This document shows positions 7,784 to 18,275 of a stretch of 64,000 nucleotides of DNA, in pieces. Numbering within the stretch: the first letter of the stretch is position 1; the number at the start of each line of letters is the position of its first letter. The stretch comes from CAVZCC01 sp963773765. GTDB lineage: Bacteria; Actinomycetota; Acidimicrobiia; Acidimicrobiales; Microtrichaceae. The translations under genes were made by a program, and so were the position numbers. The stretch lies in NCBI GenBank assembly GCA_963773765.1, contig CAVZCC010000008.1:124001-188000 (forward strand), in the 5' to 3' direction. Below the pieces are notes generated by a model. That model had not been told where the DNA came from. It ran no database searches and saw only the letters and a list, made by a program, of their open reading frames with translations.

Positions 7784-10553
7784 ATGTCCGACGCCACGGT
7801 TCGCGAGGTCCACGTCGTCCCCCACACCCACTGGGACCGCGAGTGGTACTCGCCGTTCCCCACGTTCCGCCTCCGGCTGGTGGACCTGCTGGACGAGCTG
7901 CTGCCCCGCATGGAGCAGGACGTCGCCTTCACCCACTTCCAGCTGGACGGGCAGATGGCGGTGGTCGACGACTACCTGGAGATGCGTCCCGACGAGGCCG
8001 GGCGCATCCGGACCCTGGCCACCGACGGCCGGCTCTCCATGGGGCCGTGGTACGTGCTGCCGGACGAGTTCCTGGTGTCGGGCGAGACCCACGTGCGCAA
8101 CCTGCAGCTCGGCATGGCCCGGGCCCGTGACTTCGGCGGGGCGATGCAGGTGGGGTACCTGCCGGACATGTTCGGCCACATCGCCCAGATGCCGCAGCTG
8201 CTGCGGCTCTTCGGCCTGGACGACGCCGTGGTGTGGCGGGGCGTGCCCTCCACGATCCACGGACCCGCGTTCTGGTGGGAGGCGCCCGACGGCTCGCGGG
8301 TGCGGGCCGAGTACCTCCCCGCCGGCTACGGAAACGGCTCCGAGCTGCCCGCGTCACCCGACGGTGCCCGGAGCAAGGTCGACCTGTTCGTGGCCCTGCA
8401 GGGCGAGCTGGTCGGGGACCCGATCCTGCTCATGGCCGGCATGGACCACGAGGTCCCACCCCCGCACCTGACCCGCGTCATCCAGGAGCTCAACGCCGTC
8501 GACGCCGCCCGGGGCGAGGGCTACCACCTGCACATCGGATCGCTCCAGGAGTACCTGTCGGGCGCGACGACCGACGGCCTCACCGTGCACCGGGGTGAGC
8601 TGCGGTCCGGGTTCCGGTCCAACCTGCTCATGGGGGTCACCTCCAACCGGGTGGACGTCAAGCAGGCCGCGGCCCGGGCGGAACGGCTGCTGGAACGCAC
8701 CGCCGAGCCCCTGGCCGCGCTGTGGCTGCACCACCCCGAGCGGTGGCAGCCGCTGCTGGCCGACGCGTGGTTGGACGTGATCCGCAACGCGGCGCACGAC
8801 TCCATCTGCGCCTGCAGCCACGACGAGGTGGTGGACGCGGTGCTCCACCGCTACGCCGAGGCCACCCGCACCGCGGAGGGCATCGCGGTGCGGGCCGTGG
8901 AGGCGGCCGGGTCCCGCATGGGGACGGCGGGAGCCGTGGCGGTCAACCCCACGGCGCGGCCCCGGACCGACATGGTGGAGCTCGACGTGCCCGGCCCGTA
9001 CCCGGGCGAGCCCGACGACGACGCCCGGTTCCAGGTCCTGCAGCGGGCCCCGGCCGTGGAGGAGCTCGGCACCGTCCCCGCGGCCGACGCCCCGCTCGTG
9101 CTCGTGACCACGCTGATGGGCGAACACCCCGGGACGGCCGCGGTGCGGCTGGAGGACGACGACGGTGTCCTGGTCGCCCACCTCCTGTCGGAGCGGGCCG
9201 AGGGGGCGCTGTCCACCGGGGAGGCGCTCGCCGTGGTCGGCCGGCGCTGCGCGGCCGAGCCCGACCTGATGGTGCGGATGGTGCTGCACCGGTCCGACCC
9301 GTTCCGGAGGGTGCTGGCACTGGCCGGCCCCGTCCCCCCGTTCGGCTGGTCACGCTGGGCGCCGGTGGACCCCCGCCACCCGGTCCGGCCCGCGGGTCGG
9401 CAACGGCGTCACCAACGGGTTGGTGACGGTGGAGGTGGACCCCGCCGACGGGACGTTCTCCCTCAACGGGGTGCCCGGCTACGGCCGCCTGGTGGACGAC
9501 GGCGATGCCGGTGACACCTACAACTGGTGCCCACCCGAGGACGACGTCGTGGTCGACACCCCCCTCACCGTCCTGGTTCGACGGACCGAGACCGGCCCCG
9601 TGCGGGGCACCATCGTGGTCGAGTCGATGTACGTGCTGCCGGAGCGGTGCGAGATCGAGGGTCGGGAGGACATGACCACCGACTGGGCCGGAGGCGAGCG
9701 CTACCGGCGGGTGGGCCAGGTGTTCCAGCTGGTCACCACCACGCTGGAGGTCCGGGCCGACGAGCCGTTCGTGCGGGTCACCACCGCGTGGGACCAGCGG
9801 GCCCGGGACCACCGGCTCCGGGTCCACCTGCCGCTCCCGGAGCGGGCCGAGCTCAGCGAGGCGGAGGACGCCTACGCCACGGTCAGCCGGCCCCTGTGGG
9901 CCGAGGGCGGCCCCAACGAGTGGGGCGTGCCGACCTTCCCGTCCCGTCGCTTCGTGCGGGCCGGCGGATTGACCGTCACCCACGAGGGCCTGTGCGAGTA
10001 CGAGTTGGTCGACCTCGACCGGGAGGTCGGGCCGGGCGAACGGCCCCCCACCGGCACCACCGCCGGGGCCCTGGCCCTGACCCTGGTGCGCTCCACCGGC
10101 TGGCTGTCGCGGGGGCCGATGCCGTCACGCCCGCTGCCGGCCGGCCCCTTCGACCGGCTCGAGGGAGCCCAGACCCTCAAGCCGTTGGCGCTGCGGTACG
10201 CCGTCCAGGCCGATGCCACGCCGGGAGCGTTGGACCCCCACGTGCTGGCCGACCAGGTGTGGAACCCGCTGGCCGTGGTGGTGGCCGCAGGCGGCGGGGA
10301 CCTGGGCGACCAGGGCTCGCTGCTGCAGGTCACCGGCACCGGTGATGGTGCGGTGGAGGTGGACGCGGTGCTGCGGGACGACGAGGGCCGCCTGGTGGTG
10401 CGGGCCCACAACACCCGTGGCACGGTCGCCGCGTTCGGCCTCGCCGACCGGCGGGGCCACGTGGTGGACCTGCGGGGCACCGAGGTCGGCCCGTTCGACG
10501 GGTCGCTGGAGCTCGACCCCCACCAGATCATCACGGTCCGCCTCGACGACTGA
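7784..10553 (+). CDS. Alpha-mannosidase, glycoside hydrolase family 38 (one frameshift)
   Basis: About 922 residues in two frames joined near 9370-9396. The first part has the zinc ligands H16 and D18 in H-T-H-W-D, the probable nucleophile D128 in L-P-D-M-F-G-H, and C-S-H-D-E-V-V near residue 345 for the remaining zinc site. The second part resumes as V-G-N-G-V-T-N-G-L-V-T-V-E-V and carries the C-terminal beta-sandwich with Y-N-W-C-P-P. GH38 enzymes hydrolyse alpha-mannosides with retention. Combined length is normal for bacterial GH38. The single frame change has the sense of one inserted base and is more likely a sequence error than decay, because motifs are intact on both sides. A TACCAT hexamer just before the ATG may indicate a leaderless transcript. 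Confidence 0.88.
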
Positions 10554-10585
10554 CCGGCACGGTCACCCGGCGATCGGGGCGGGCG

Positions 10586-11065
10586 CTACCAGTAGTCGGC
10601 CATGATCTCGGTGGCCCAGGAGGGCTCGACCACCTCGCCCCGCGGGCCGAACCCCACCAGGTAGGGCTTGAGGTCCAGCACCGGCGTGCCGTCGATTGCA
10701 TCCAGGCCCCGGACCCGGACGCCCTGACCGTCCACGGCCAGCAATCGGCACACGGTGACCCCCAGCCGGTTGGGCCGGACGCGGCCCCGCTGGGCGAAGA
10801 TCCCGACCTCGGGCCAGTCCGGCCGGCCCCGGGGCCGGCGGGCGCCCGGCACCACGTCGGACTCCCCCACCAGGTGGAACCGGTAGACGACCTCCACGTG
10901 GGAGAAGCCGTCCAGGCCGGCCAGGGAGTCGGGACCGAACCGTGACGGGTCGAGCTCGATGGTGCAGGTCTCCGCGTCCCAGCCGTCGTCGTCGGGCCGG
11001 GACCGGCCGCCCCGGATCACGCCGACCGGGTGCAGTGTGACGGGAGCGAGTGGGCCGGTGTCCAT
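10586..11065 (-). CDS. trmO: TrmO-like tRNA (m6t6A37) methyltransferase
   Basis: About 159 residues from the inner ATG at 11065 (an ATG at 11080 would add five residues). The YaeB/TsaA fold signatures are present: the opening L-H-P-V-G-V-I, then G-I-F-A-Q-R-G-R-V-R-P-N-R-L-G, and G-L-D-A-I-D-G-T-P-V-L-D-L-K-P-Y. The family uses S-adenosylmethionine to methylate t6A at position 37 of ANN-decoding tRNAs. It is convergent with the mannosidase (32 bp) and divergent from the P450. Confidence 0.88.
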   Translation of the reverse strand: MDTGPLAPVTLHPVGVIRGGRSRPDDDGWDAETCTIELDPSRFGPDSLAGLDGFSHVEVVYRFHLVGESDVVPGARRPRGRPDWPEVGIFAQRGRVRPNRLGVTVCRLLAVDGQGVRVRGLDAIDGTPVLDLKPYLVGFGPRGEVVEPSWATEIMADYW

Positions 11066-11078
11066 GCCCCCATGGTAC

Positions 11079-11094
11079 ATACAGGTTCAATACA
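11079..11094. promoter_or_regulatory. AT-rich ATACA direct repeat between trmO and P450
   Basis: ATACA occurs at 11079-11083 and 11090-11094, exactly 11 bp apart, inside the only AT-rich patch of this divergent intergenic region. It overlaps the trmO 5' end. It may be an operator or part of the two promoters. Confidence 0.3.
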
Positions 11095-11154
11095 AGTAGA
11101 CGGAAAAGCCGGGCACGGGACCGACGGGCGGGGCCGCTCTGGGAGACTGGGCCG

Positions 11155-12425
11155 ATGTCCACCGACACGGCACCGCTCACCCCCGCCGAGGCCGACGGCC
11201 TCCTGGCCTCCACCATCCTCACCGACGAGGGACGCCAGGACCCCTACAGCGCCTACGCCCGGCTGCGGGCCGGCGGTGGTCGCTGGGAGACCGCCTTCGG
11301 GGCGCTGGGCCTGGCCGGCTACCAGGACTGCATCGACGTGCTCCGCCACCCCAAGCTGGGCCGGCCCGAACCGGACATGGAGCTGCCCGCCGGGCTGGGG
11401 GCCCGGGACCGGCGCACGGGTGAGAACGAGGTCACCATGTTGTTCCTCAACCCGCCGGACCACACCCGCATCCGCGGCCTGGTCAGCCGGGCCTTCACCC
11501 CCAAGCGGGTCGAGGAGCTGCGGCCGGAGATCGAGGCGTTGCTGGCCCCGGTGCTGGACCGGTTCGCCGCCGAGGGCGGCGGCGACGTGATGGCGGAGCT
11601 GGCCATCCCGTTCCCGGTCGCGGTGATCAGCGAGCTGCTCGGCGTGCCCAGTGAGGGCAACGAGCACATCCGACCCATGGTCCACGCCATCACCGCGTTC
11701 ATCGACCCCGCCGCCGACGACGAGACCCTGGCCCGGGCCGCAGGACGGCCGTCGGGAGCTGTTCGAGTACTTCACCGACCTGATCGAGGAGAAGCGGTCC
11801 CGCCCCGACGACCGCCTGCTCAGCGCGCTGATCGAGGTGGAGGAGGCCGGCGACCGCCTCTCGTCCGACGAGCTGATCGCCAACACGCTGCTGCTCTACG
11901 CCGCCGGGTTCGAGACCACGTCCAACCTGATCGGCAACGGCCTGTCGGCTGTTGCTGCGCAACCAGGACCAGATGGGACCGCCTGCGCGCCGACCGCTCG
12001 CTCCTGCCGTCGGCGATGTGGGAGATCCTGCGGGCCGACTCGCCGGTGCAGCTCAACAACCGTGTCGTGCTGGAGGAGGTCGAGCTGTTCGGCCGCACCT
12101 TCGGCCCGGGGGTCGTCCTTCATCGTCCTGCAGGGCTCGGGCAACCACGACGACGCCGTGTACCCCGACGCCGCGACGCTTCGACGTCGGGCGGTTCGCC
12201 GGCGCCGACGTGCCACCGCCACTGAGCTTCGGATGGGGCGCGCACCACTGCCTGGGGGCCCACCTGGCCCGGGCCGAGGGCGAGATCGCGTTCGGCTCAC
12301 TGCTCGACCGGTTCACCCGCATCGAGCTGGACGCCGATGCCCTGGACGGCGACGCCCCCCGCTACCGGCCCAGCTTCACCCTGCGGGGCCTCGAGTCGCT
12401 GCCGGTCAGGGTCACCCCGGCCTGA
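11155..12425 (+). CDS. Cytochrome P450 (five frameshifts)
   Basis: About 420 residues when frames are joined; ATG at 11155 with GGGAG 9 nt upstream. Recognisable P450 parts occur in order: N-P-P-D-H-T-R-I-R (C-helix), F-P-V-A-V-I-S-E-L-L-G-V-P, A-G-F-E-T-T (I-helix oxygen site), the K-helix E-I-L-R before the P-V-Q-L-N-N-R strand, and the haem loop F-G-W-G-A-H-H-C-L-G with its cysteine ligand near the C-terminus. The frame advances by one near 11745, 11948, 11975, 12115 and 12178, always in the sense of one extra base. The gene is therefore probably intact in the organism. It is a monooxygenase of unknown substrate needing separate redox partners. Confidence 0.85.
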
Positions 12426-12542
12426 CCCACGGGACGCGGGCACCGCGGCACCCCCGCGAGCTTGAACCTGTCCGAATTCGGGCTGCTGTGACCGCTCCGG
12501 TCGACCATTTCAGCCCGAGAACGAAGGGGGTGACGGCGACGA

Positions 12543-12559
12543 GTGCCGGTTGTCGGCAC
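12543..12559. terminator. Short hairpin GTGCCG/CGGCAC
   Basis: A 6-bp perfect stem (12543-12548/12554-12559) with a 5-nt loop, in the 155-bp gap between the convergent P450 (ends 12425) and DNA polymerase (ends 12581) genes. It may act as a bidirectional terminator. There is no U-run. Confidence 0.3.
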
Positions 12560-12580
12560 CGCCGGGTCCGCTCCCCGTAC

Positions 12581-14376
12581 TCAGTCCTTGGCGTCGGACC
12601 AGCGGTCGATCACGCTCGATGTCGGCCACGAAGCGCACCGACCGGTCGGGCGCCCACCGCGCGCGGCCTCCTGCAGCGCCTCGTCGACCATGGCCGCGGC
12701 CTCGGCACCGTGGCCGGCCGGGACGTGCACCAGCAGCTCGTCGTGCAGGCACAGCACGACCGACGCGCCCAGGTCGCGGCCCCGGGCCCGCACCGTCACC
12801 GCCCACACCTTGAACAGCTCGGCGGCCGCGCCCTGCACCATGGCGTTGCGCCCGTAGCGGCCCGGGCCGCGGCCCGGGAGCGGGCCGCACCGTCCGCGGC
12901 GGCGTCGGCGGCACCATCCACACCCCCGGCGTCCGGGCCACCCATGCGCACCAGCCGCCCGCCGTAGGTGCGCAGGTCGGTGCCCACCTGGGCTGCCCGG
13001 TCGGCCGCGTCCAGGTAGGCCATGGCCACCGGGTAGGAGCGCTGCAGGCCCCGCAGTGCCTGGGCGCCGTGCCCGGTGGTCTGGCCGTACATGGCGCCCA
13101 GCACCGCCACCTTGGCCGTCGCCCGGTCCACGCCCAGCTCGGCCGCCACCGGCGCGTACAGGTCGTCCGCCGCGCTGGCCCGGGCCAGCGCCGCGTCGCC
13201 CGACACCACGGCCAGGACCCGGGGCTCGATCTGGCCCAGGTCGGCCCGCACGAAGACGTGGCCGGGTTCGGCCACCACCATGGGACGCAGGTCGGCCGGC
13301 ATGTTGTGCAGCCCGGCCGACGCCGTCATGCGGCCCGCCGCGCCGTCCGAGGCCGACCACTCGCCCCGCAACCGACCGTCGGCACCGAGGTGCTCGTCGA
13401 GCCACCCGTAGCCGAACGTGGTCTGGATGCGCTCCGCCTTGCGCCACACCAGGAGCGCGTCGACGAGCGGATGGGCGTCGCGCAGCCTGCTCCAGGCGCC
13501 AGGCCCGGGTGTCGGGCACCTCGACCCCCACCATCCGCAGCATGGAGCGCACCTGGGTGGGGCTGCGCAGGTCGAACCGGACGTGCTGGGGCACGAGGTC
13601 GCAGGACCTCGTGCGTCCCGCTCCGCCCGGAGGGCGGCGGCCTCGGCGTCGGAGCGGGGCCGGGGTCCGATGGCGGCGACGAGCAGCGCGTCGGCCACGT
13701 CCCGGTCGACCGGGAGGCCGTCCACGGCCAGCTCCGCGCACAGCAGCTCGGCGGTCGACTCGGCCCGGGCGGTACCCGGCGCCATCGGGCGGTCGTCGTG
13801 GACGGCCACGTCATCGACGGCAGTCCGTTGGAGGTCGACGACCTGGGCCAGCACGCCCGCCCAGGCCGCGGCACGGTCGGGCGTGTCGGCCCACCCGCCG
13901 TCCACCCAGCCCGCCTTGAGGTGGCCGTCGGGGCCCACGGGGCTGGCGGGATCGACGTCGTCGTCGACCTGGCCGAACAGGTCGGCCGGACCGGTGGTGG
14001 GGATCCCCTCCACCGACAGCCCGTGCAGGACCGCCCAGACACGGGCCGGCTCGCTGCGCCACCCGCCCCGCAGCAGCCGGTGCACCGCGGCGACATCCCA
14101 GCTCCGGCCCAGCCGAACGCCGGCGGTGGCCAGGGTCCGGGCCGTGGTCGACGACCACAACCCCCACCGGGGTCCCAGGTCCCGCTCCACCGCGTCCACG
14201 GTGTCGACAACCTCCGGTCCGGAGATGGCCAGACACTCGTCGGGCCCCGGACCGACTGCCAGGCCGGCGGACCGACCCGGGTCGTCGGACCCGTCCGGCA
14301 CCACCAACGCCACCGGGTCACCCCGACCCACTCCGGCGGCGCGCAGACGGTCGACGACATCAGCGGGGCCGGGCAT
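12581..14376 (-). CDS. DNA polymerase I-like, family A (several frameshifts)
   Basis: Roughly 590 residues, matching the short actinobacterial bifunctional 3'-5' exonuclease/DNA polymerase type, not full Pol I: no 5' nuclease domain is seen. The polymerase motifs are clear: motif A as A-D-L-G-Q-I-E-P-R, motif B as A-K-V-A-V-L-G-A-M-Y-G-Q, and motif C as L-C-L-H-D-E-L-L-V. The exonuclease-like N-terminal half is divergent. Frames change near 13600 (two extra bases in the short stretch around the L-V-P-Q-H-V segment), 13495, 12860, 12655 and 12620. All motifs survive, so the breaks look like sequence errors. The ATG at 14376 lies 15 bp from a 22-bp tandem repeat. Confidence 0.82.
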
Positions 14377-14391
14377 GCCCGGAACCTAGGC

Positions 14392-14457
14392 GCTGGACCC
14401 CCACCGCCCGGAGGCTGGACCCCTACCGCCCGGAGGCTGGACCCCTACCGCCCGGAG
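14392..14457. repeat. Three tandem 22-bp repeats
   Basis: Three head-to-tail copies (14392-14413, 14414-14435, 14436-14457), each beginning GCTGGACCCC and ending CGCCCGGAG. Copies 2 and 3 have CTA where copy 1 has CCA. On the minus strand CTA reads TAG, and the TAG in copy 3 (14445-14447) is the stop codon of the M15 peptidase gene. The repeat therefore straddles that gene's 3' end and the space before the polymerase start. Confidence 0.85.
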
Positions 14458-15218
14458 GCGGAGACGTGCTGGTAGTCCTTGACCGAGGACCAGGTGCCAC
14501 CCCAACCCCAGCCCACCGCCGTGAACGCCTGCACCGCCACCGACCCGGCCACGAGCATGCCGGGGCGCACGTCGCCGCGGTTCAGGTAGGCGCCTCCGGC
14601 CGCAGGGGTGACGATGCCACCTCCCACGTAGGGGTTCTGCACCGGGTTGATGTCGATGGCCCGGCCGTACGCGTGCTCCGACCACGAACCCGGGTTGCCG
14701 AACGCCTCACGGCAGTTGAACGCGGAGGTGTTGTTGGCGGCCATGGACGCGTCGTCGCTGCCGCCGAAGTCGTCGACCAGCTGCATCCGCTCGATCGGGA
14801 ACCGGTCGTTCCACAACGTGCGGAACGACGCGATCACCGCCAGGACCGCGGACACGTTGACGACCAGCTCACCGGTCCGCTCCGCACCGTCGAAGCCCAT
14901 GTAGGTGACCCGCACGTAGCGCAACGACGACAACGGCACCGGGCACCCCGGGCGCCAGGAGGTGGGCGTCATCCGGGCCGCCAGCGCCGCGTCGATGGCG
15001 CTCACCTCGTACCCGAAGCGGTTGCGGCGGGCGACCTCCTCCCAGAACCGTGTGGCACCCTCGGCGGCCCGGGACAGCTCCGGCTCGGCCAGCGGAGCGT
15101 TGCCCCGCCCCGTCCACCACTGTTGGAACTGCGCCGGCGTGCACGCCGTGAGGGTCACCGCGGCGACCAGCAGCAGCGCGGCCGCGACGGATGCTCCCGG
15201 GACGCGATGCCGGCTCAC
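14445..15218 (-). CDS. Exported M15-family peptidase (D,D-carboxypeptidase-like)
   Basis: 257 residues from a GTG at 15218 preceded by GGAGCAGG; a longer ATG-headed frame would put a long charged head before the signal peptide. The N-terminus is a lipoprotein signal: basic residues, a hydrophobic stretch and the lipobox-like L-T-A-C. The C-terminal half has the M15 zinc pattern: S-E-H-A-Y-G-R-A-I-D-I-N-P supplies His and Asp, and D-Y-Q-H-V-S supplies the last His. Such enzymes trim peptidoglycan stem peptides. Downstream of the unknown gene at 15238 with a 19-bp gap, so the two probably form an operon. Confidence 0.82.
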   Translation of the reverse strand: MSRHRVPGASVAAALLLVAAVTLTACTPAQFQQWWTGRGNAPLAEPELSRAAEGATRFWEEVARRNRFGYEVSAIDAALAARMTPTSWRPGCPVPLSSLRYVRVTYMGFDGAERTGELVVNVSAVLAVIASFRTLWNDRFPIERMQLVDDFGGSDDASMAANNTSAFNCREAFGNPGSWSEHAYGRAIDINPVQNPYVGGGIVTPAAGGAYLNRGDVRPGMLVAGSVAVQAFTAVGWGWGGTWSSVKDYQHVSASGR

Positions 15219-15237
15219 CGTGGGGACCTGCTCCGAC

Positions 15238-17186
15238 TCATGTGAACGAGTCTCCTTCCCCGAACGCCGGGTTGCCAGCACCATCGGCAGGATCGGCCTG
15301 ATCGGCCGGGCCGTCGTCACCCGCCGCTCCGGCGTCACCCTCCGCCGCGTCGACGGTCCCGGCCAGCAATGCCTCACCGGTCCAGCCGACCCCCTCCCAG
15401 CCCGGGTCCAACCCCGGTGCCGTCAGCACCGGGACGGCGGCATCCGCGGCCAGGCCCGGCGGCGGCTCCACCTCCCACAGCAGGGCGGGACGGCCCCCGT
15501 GCCAGCGGAGGGCGAACGACACCGACCCCCACGGGGTGGCCAGGTGGTGCGCCTCCACCGGCGCCCCCGTCCACTGCTCCGGCCACGCGGCCAGGACCTG
15601 CGGGCCCCGGGTGCCGTCCCGGACCAGCAGGTCGACCATGGCGTTGAGGCGTGCCGCCAGCTCCGCCGTGTCCCACCCCAGTCCGCCTGATGGCACCGAC
15701 CCCACGTCGTCGCCCAGGTCCTGGGTGGCATCCGGTCGACCGGCCGTGCCGTGGCGGTCCCACAGCGCAACCAGTTCCGCCGAGCCGGCGTGACCGGCCA
15801 GCTGGTCGCGCACGGCCGCGGGCCCGGTCCAGGGTGGACACGACGCCGCCGGCGCCGCCGACGGGTGCGGTGACCGCGGAGCGGGGCTCGGCGGATCCCC
15901 CCAGCGCCGACGCCGCGGCCAGCGCATCCTCGGCCACCTCGGGCTGGCCGACCGCCACCAGCACCGGCGCCAGCGTCCGCAGGCCGCGGACCGCGGAGGC
16001 GGCCAGACCGTGGTCGGTGCCCCGGCCCTTGCGCAGGCGGCGGATGGCCACCGCGGCCGGTGCCACCAGCTCCTCCACCCGGGTGGCCCCGAACGGCCCG
16101 GCCAGGACCGGCGCGATGGCGTGCACCAGCGCGACCGTGCCGTCGGACCGGTCGCCGAGGCGGACCTCACCGCCCAGCCGCTGGGCCGCGGCCAGGGCGC
16201 CGGAGATCGCGTCCAGCCCGTCGATCCCACCCACCCGGGCCAACGCCTCGGCCACCTCGGCGGCGCGGACCGACGCCGGCGGCCCGGCCGGGACCGCACG
16301 TGAGCGGTCCAGGCAGGCCCCCACCTCGTCCGGCCCGGCCAGGAGGAGCATGCGGCCGGCCCAGGCCATGGCCTCGTCCCACCCCGGCTCGGGGACGGAC
16401 ACCCGCACCAGGTCGCCGCCGTGGACCGACCACCCCGAGGCCACGGCCCCCGCCCCGGGAGCGTCCCACGGCGCGGCGGGCACGTCGCCGTCACGGTCAC
16501 CGGGCACGGGCAGCAGGACGCGGGCGACCGCGGTGTGGGCCAGGGGCACCACGAAGGCGACCTCCAGGTCCCCGGCAGGATCGTCCACCGTGTCCATGTC
16601 GATCTGGTCCTCGCCCGCCGCCAGCCGTCCGGCCACCGCGCCCGACCGACCGACGCAGTAGCGGGCCGGGTCCCGGGCCAGCAGGAGGCCGGGGCGGCCG
16701 TCCACGGTCACGGCCGGGCCGTCGGATGCGACCCGGCCGACCCGTCCCGGTCCGTCGAGCACCACGGGGCGGACCACCAGCGCCAGTGCCACCGGCACCG
16801 CGGTCAGGTTCTCGACCTCCACCACCACCGCCGGGCCCCGCCAGCCGCCGGCGGAGGCCTGCACGCCGTACACCCGGTGCACCACGTCACCGCCGGGGAC
16901 GTGGACCGCCGTCTCCAGCACCGGTGAGGCATCCACGGCCCGCTGGCGCACCGAGACCTCCCGGGACGGGTGGTGCCAGCGGTCCTCGGCGCCGATCCAC
17001 CAGTCGAGTGACCACGTCCGGCCCGCCATCTGCACCATGCCGGACCCGTCGACGGTGGCCAGGACGCCGGCGTCCACCGTGCCCACCGGGGTCCAGGAGC
17101 GCTCGGGCTCCGTGCGGCCGTGCAGCCGGGCGCCGGGCCACCGCCGCGGTCGGGAGTGGGTCGGCCAGGACGTCGGGGGCAGTCAT
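15238..17186 (-). CDS. Large two-domain protein of unknown function (two frameshifts)
   Basis: About 649 residues with frame changes near 17130 and 15835. No family is recognised. The N-terminal part (to about residue 240) alternates strands like a beta-sandwich, with W-S-L-D-W-W-I-G-A-E-D-R-W and V-P-G-G-D-V-V-H-R-V-Y. The middle (about 260-430) is rich in Ala/Leu helices spaced like helical hairpins. A third part contains W-G-S-V-S-F-A-L-R-W-H-G-G-R-P-A-L-L-W-E-V, another beta domain. This order resembles sugar-acting enzymes with a beta-sandwich followed by an (alpha/alpha) barrel, but no catalytic acid pair could be identified, so no function is claimed. The tail is Asp/Ala/Gly-rich. It is followed by the exported M15 peptidase gene. 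Confidence 0.65.
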
Positions 17187-17234
17187 CAGCGCAAGGCTAG
17201 GGCGGCACCCGCGGGCCGCCCCAGACGGCGGCTC

Positions 17235-18250
17235 TCAGTAGGCCAGCGTGTGGTGCTCCACACCACCCACCTGACGGCGGATCAGGCCCCGGTAGGCGTC
17301 CTCGGCCGTGGCTCCGTCGTGACAGACGGCGAACACCTCCGACCCGATGGGCATCTCCACCCCGAACTCGTCCGCCAGCTCCATGACCACCCGGGAGGTC
17401 TTGACGCCCTCGGCCACCATGTTCATCTCGTCGATGATCTCGTCGATGGTGCGACCCCGGCCCAGCTGCTCGCCGACGAACCGGTTGCGGCTCTGGCTGG
17501 ACATGCAGGTGGCCATCAGGTCGCCCATGCCGGCCAGGCCGGAGAACGTGGCGAACTGGCCGCCCATGGCCTCGCCCAGCCGGGACAGCTCCGCCAGGCC
17601 GCGGGTGATGACCGCGGCCTTGGTGTTGTCGCCCGTGCCCAGGCCGTCGGCCATGCCGGCGGCGATGGCGATGACGTTCTTGAGCGCGCCGGCCACCTCG
17701 CAGCCCGACGACGTCGGGGTTGATGTACACCCGGAACAGCTTCTGGTGGAAGATCCGCTGCAGCTGCTGTGGCCACCACCGGGTCGGGCGTGGCGATCAC
17801 CGACTGCGGCGGCGTCGCCGGCCAGGATCTCCTTGGCCAGGTTGGGTCCGGTCAGCACCGCGGCGGGGTGGCCGGGCAGCACCTCGTTGATGATCTGCGT
17901 CATGCGCAACCGGGTGCCCTGCTCCAGGCCCTTGGTCAGCGACATGACCGGCACCCAGGCCCGGACGTGCTCGGCGCACTCCTCCAGCGCGGATCGGAAC
18001 CCCTGCGACGGGCACGCCCATGACCAGCACGTCGGCCTGGCCGCACGGCCTCGGCCAGGTCCGCCGTGGCCCGCAGGTCCGGGTGGAGCTGGTAGCCGGG
18101 GAGGTAGCGCTCGTTGCGGTGGTGCAGGTTGATCTCGTCGGCCAGCTCCGGCCGCCTGGCCCACAGCACGGTGGGGACGTGGTCGGCCGCGAGGTGGGCG
18201 ACGGTGGTCCCCCACGACCCGCCGCCGATGACAGCGACTCGGATGCGCAT
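17235..18250 (-). CDS. gpsA: NAD(P)H glycerol-3-phosphate dehydrogenase (frameshifted)
   Basis: About 335 residues when frames are joined. It starts M-R-I-R-V-A-V-I-G-G-G-S-W-G-T-T with the Rossmann G-G-G-S-W-G motif, continues through V-M-S-L-T-K-G-L and L-T-G-P-N-L-A-K-E-I, the catalytic-lysine region E-V-A-G-A-L-K-N-V-I-A-I-A-A-G, and the substrate-binding block R-N-R-F-V-G. It reduces dihydroxyacetone phosphate to sn-glycerol-3-phosphate for phospholipids. Breaks lie near 18045, 18010, 17812, 17775, 17745 and 17708. The gene is normally needed for membrane lipid synthesis, so real inactivation is unlikely. Divergent from cofC. Confidence 0.88.
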
Positions 18251-18275
18251 GGCGGACACCCTACGCTGCAACCGC

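Noticed and set aside
11155..12425. Programmed ribosomal frameshifting as the reason for the P450 breaks
   Set aside because: Five changes in one gene without slippery sequences or shared signals, and similar breaks in many unrelated genes, fit sequence error much better.
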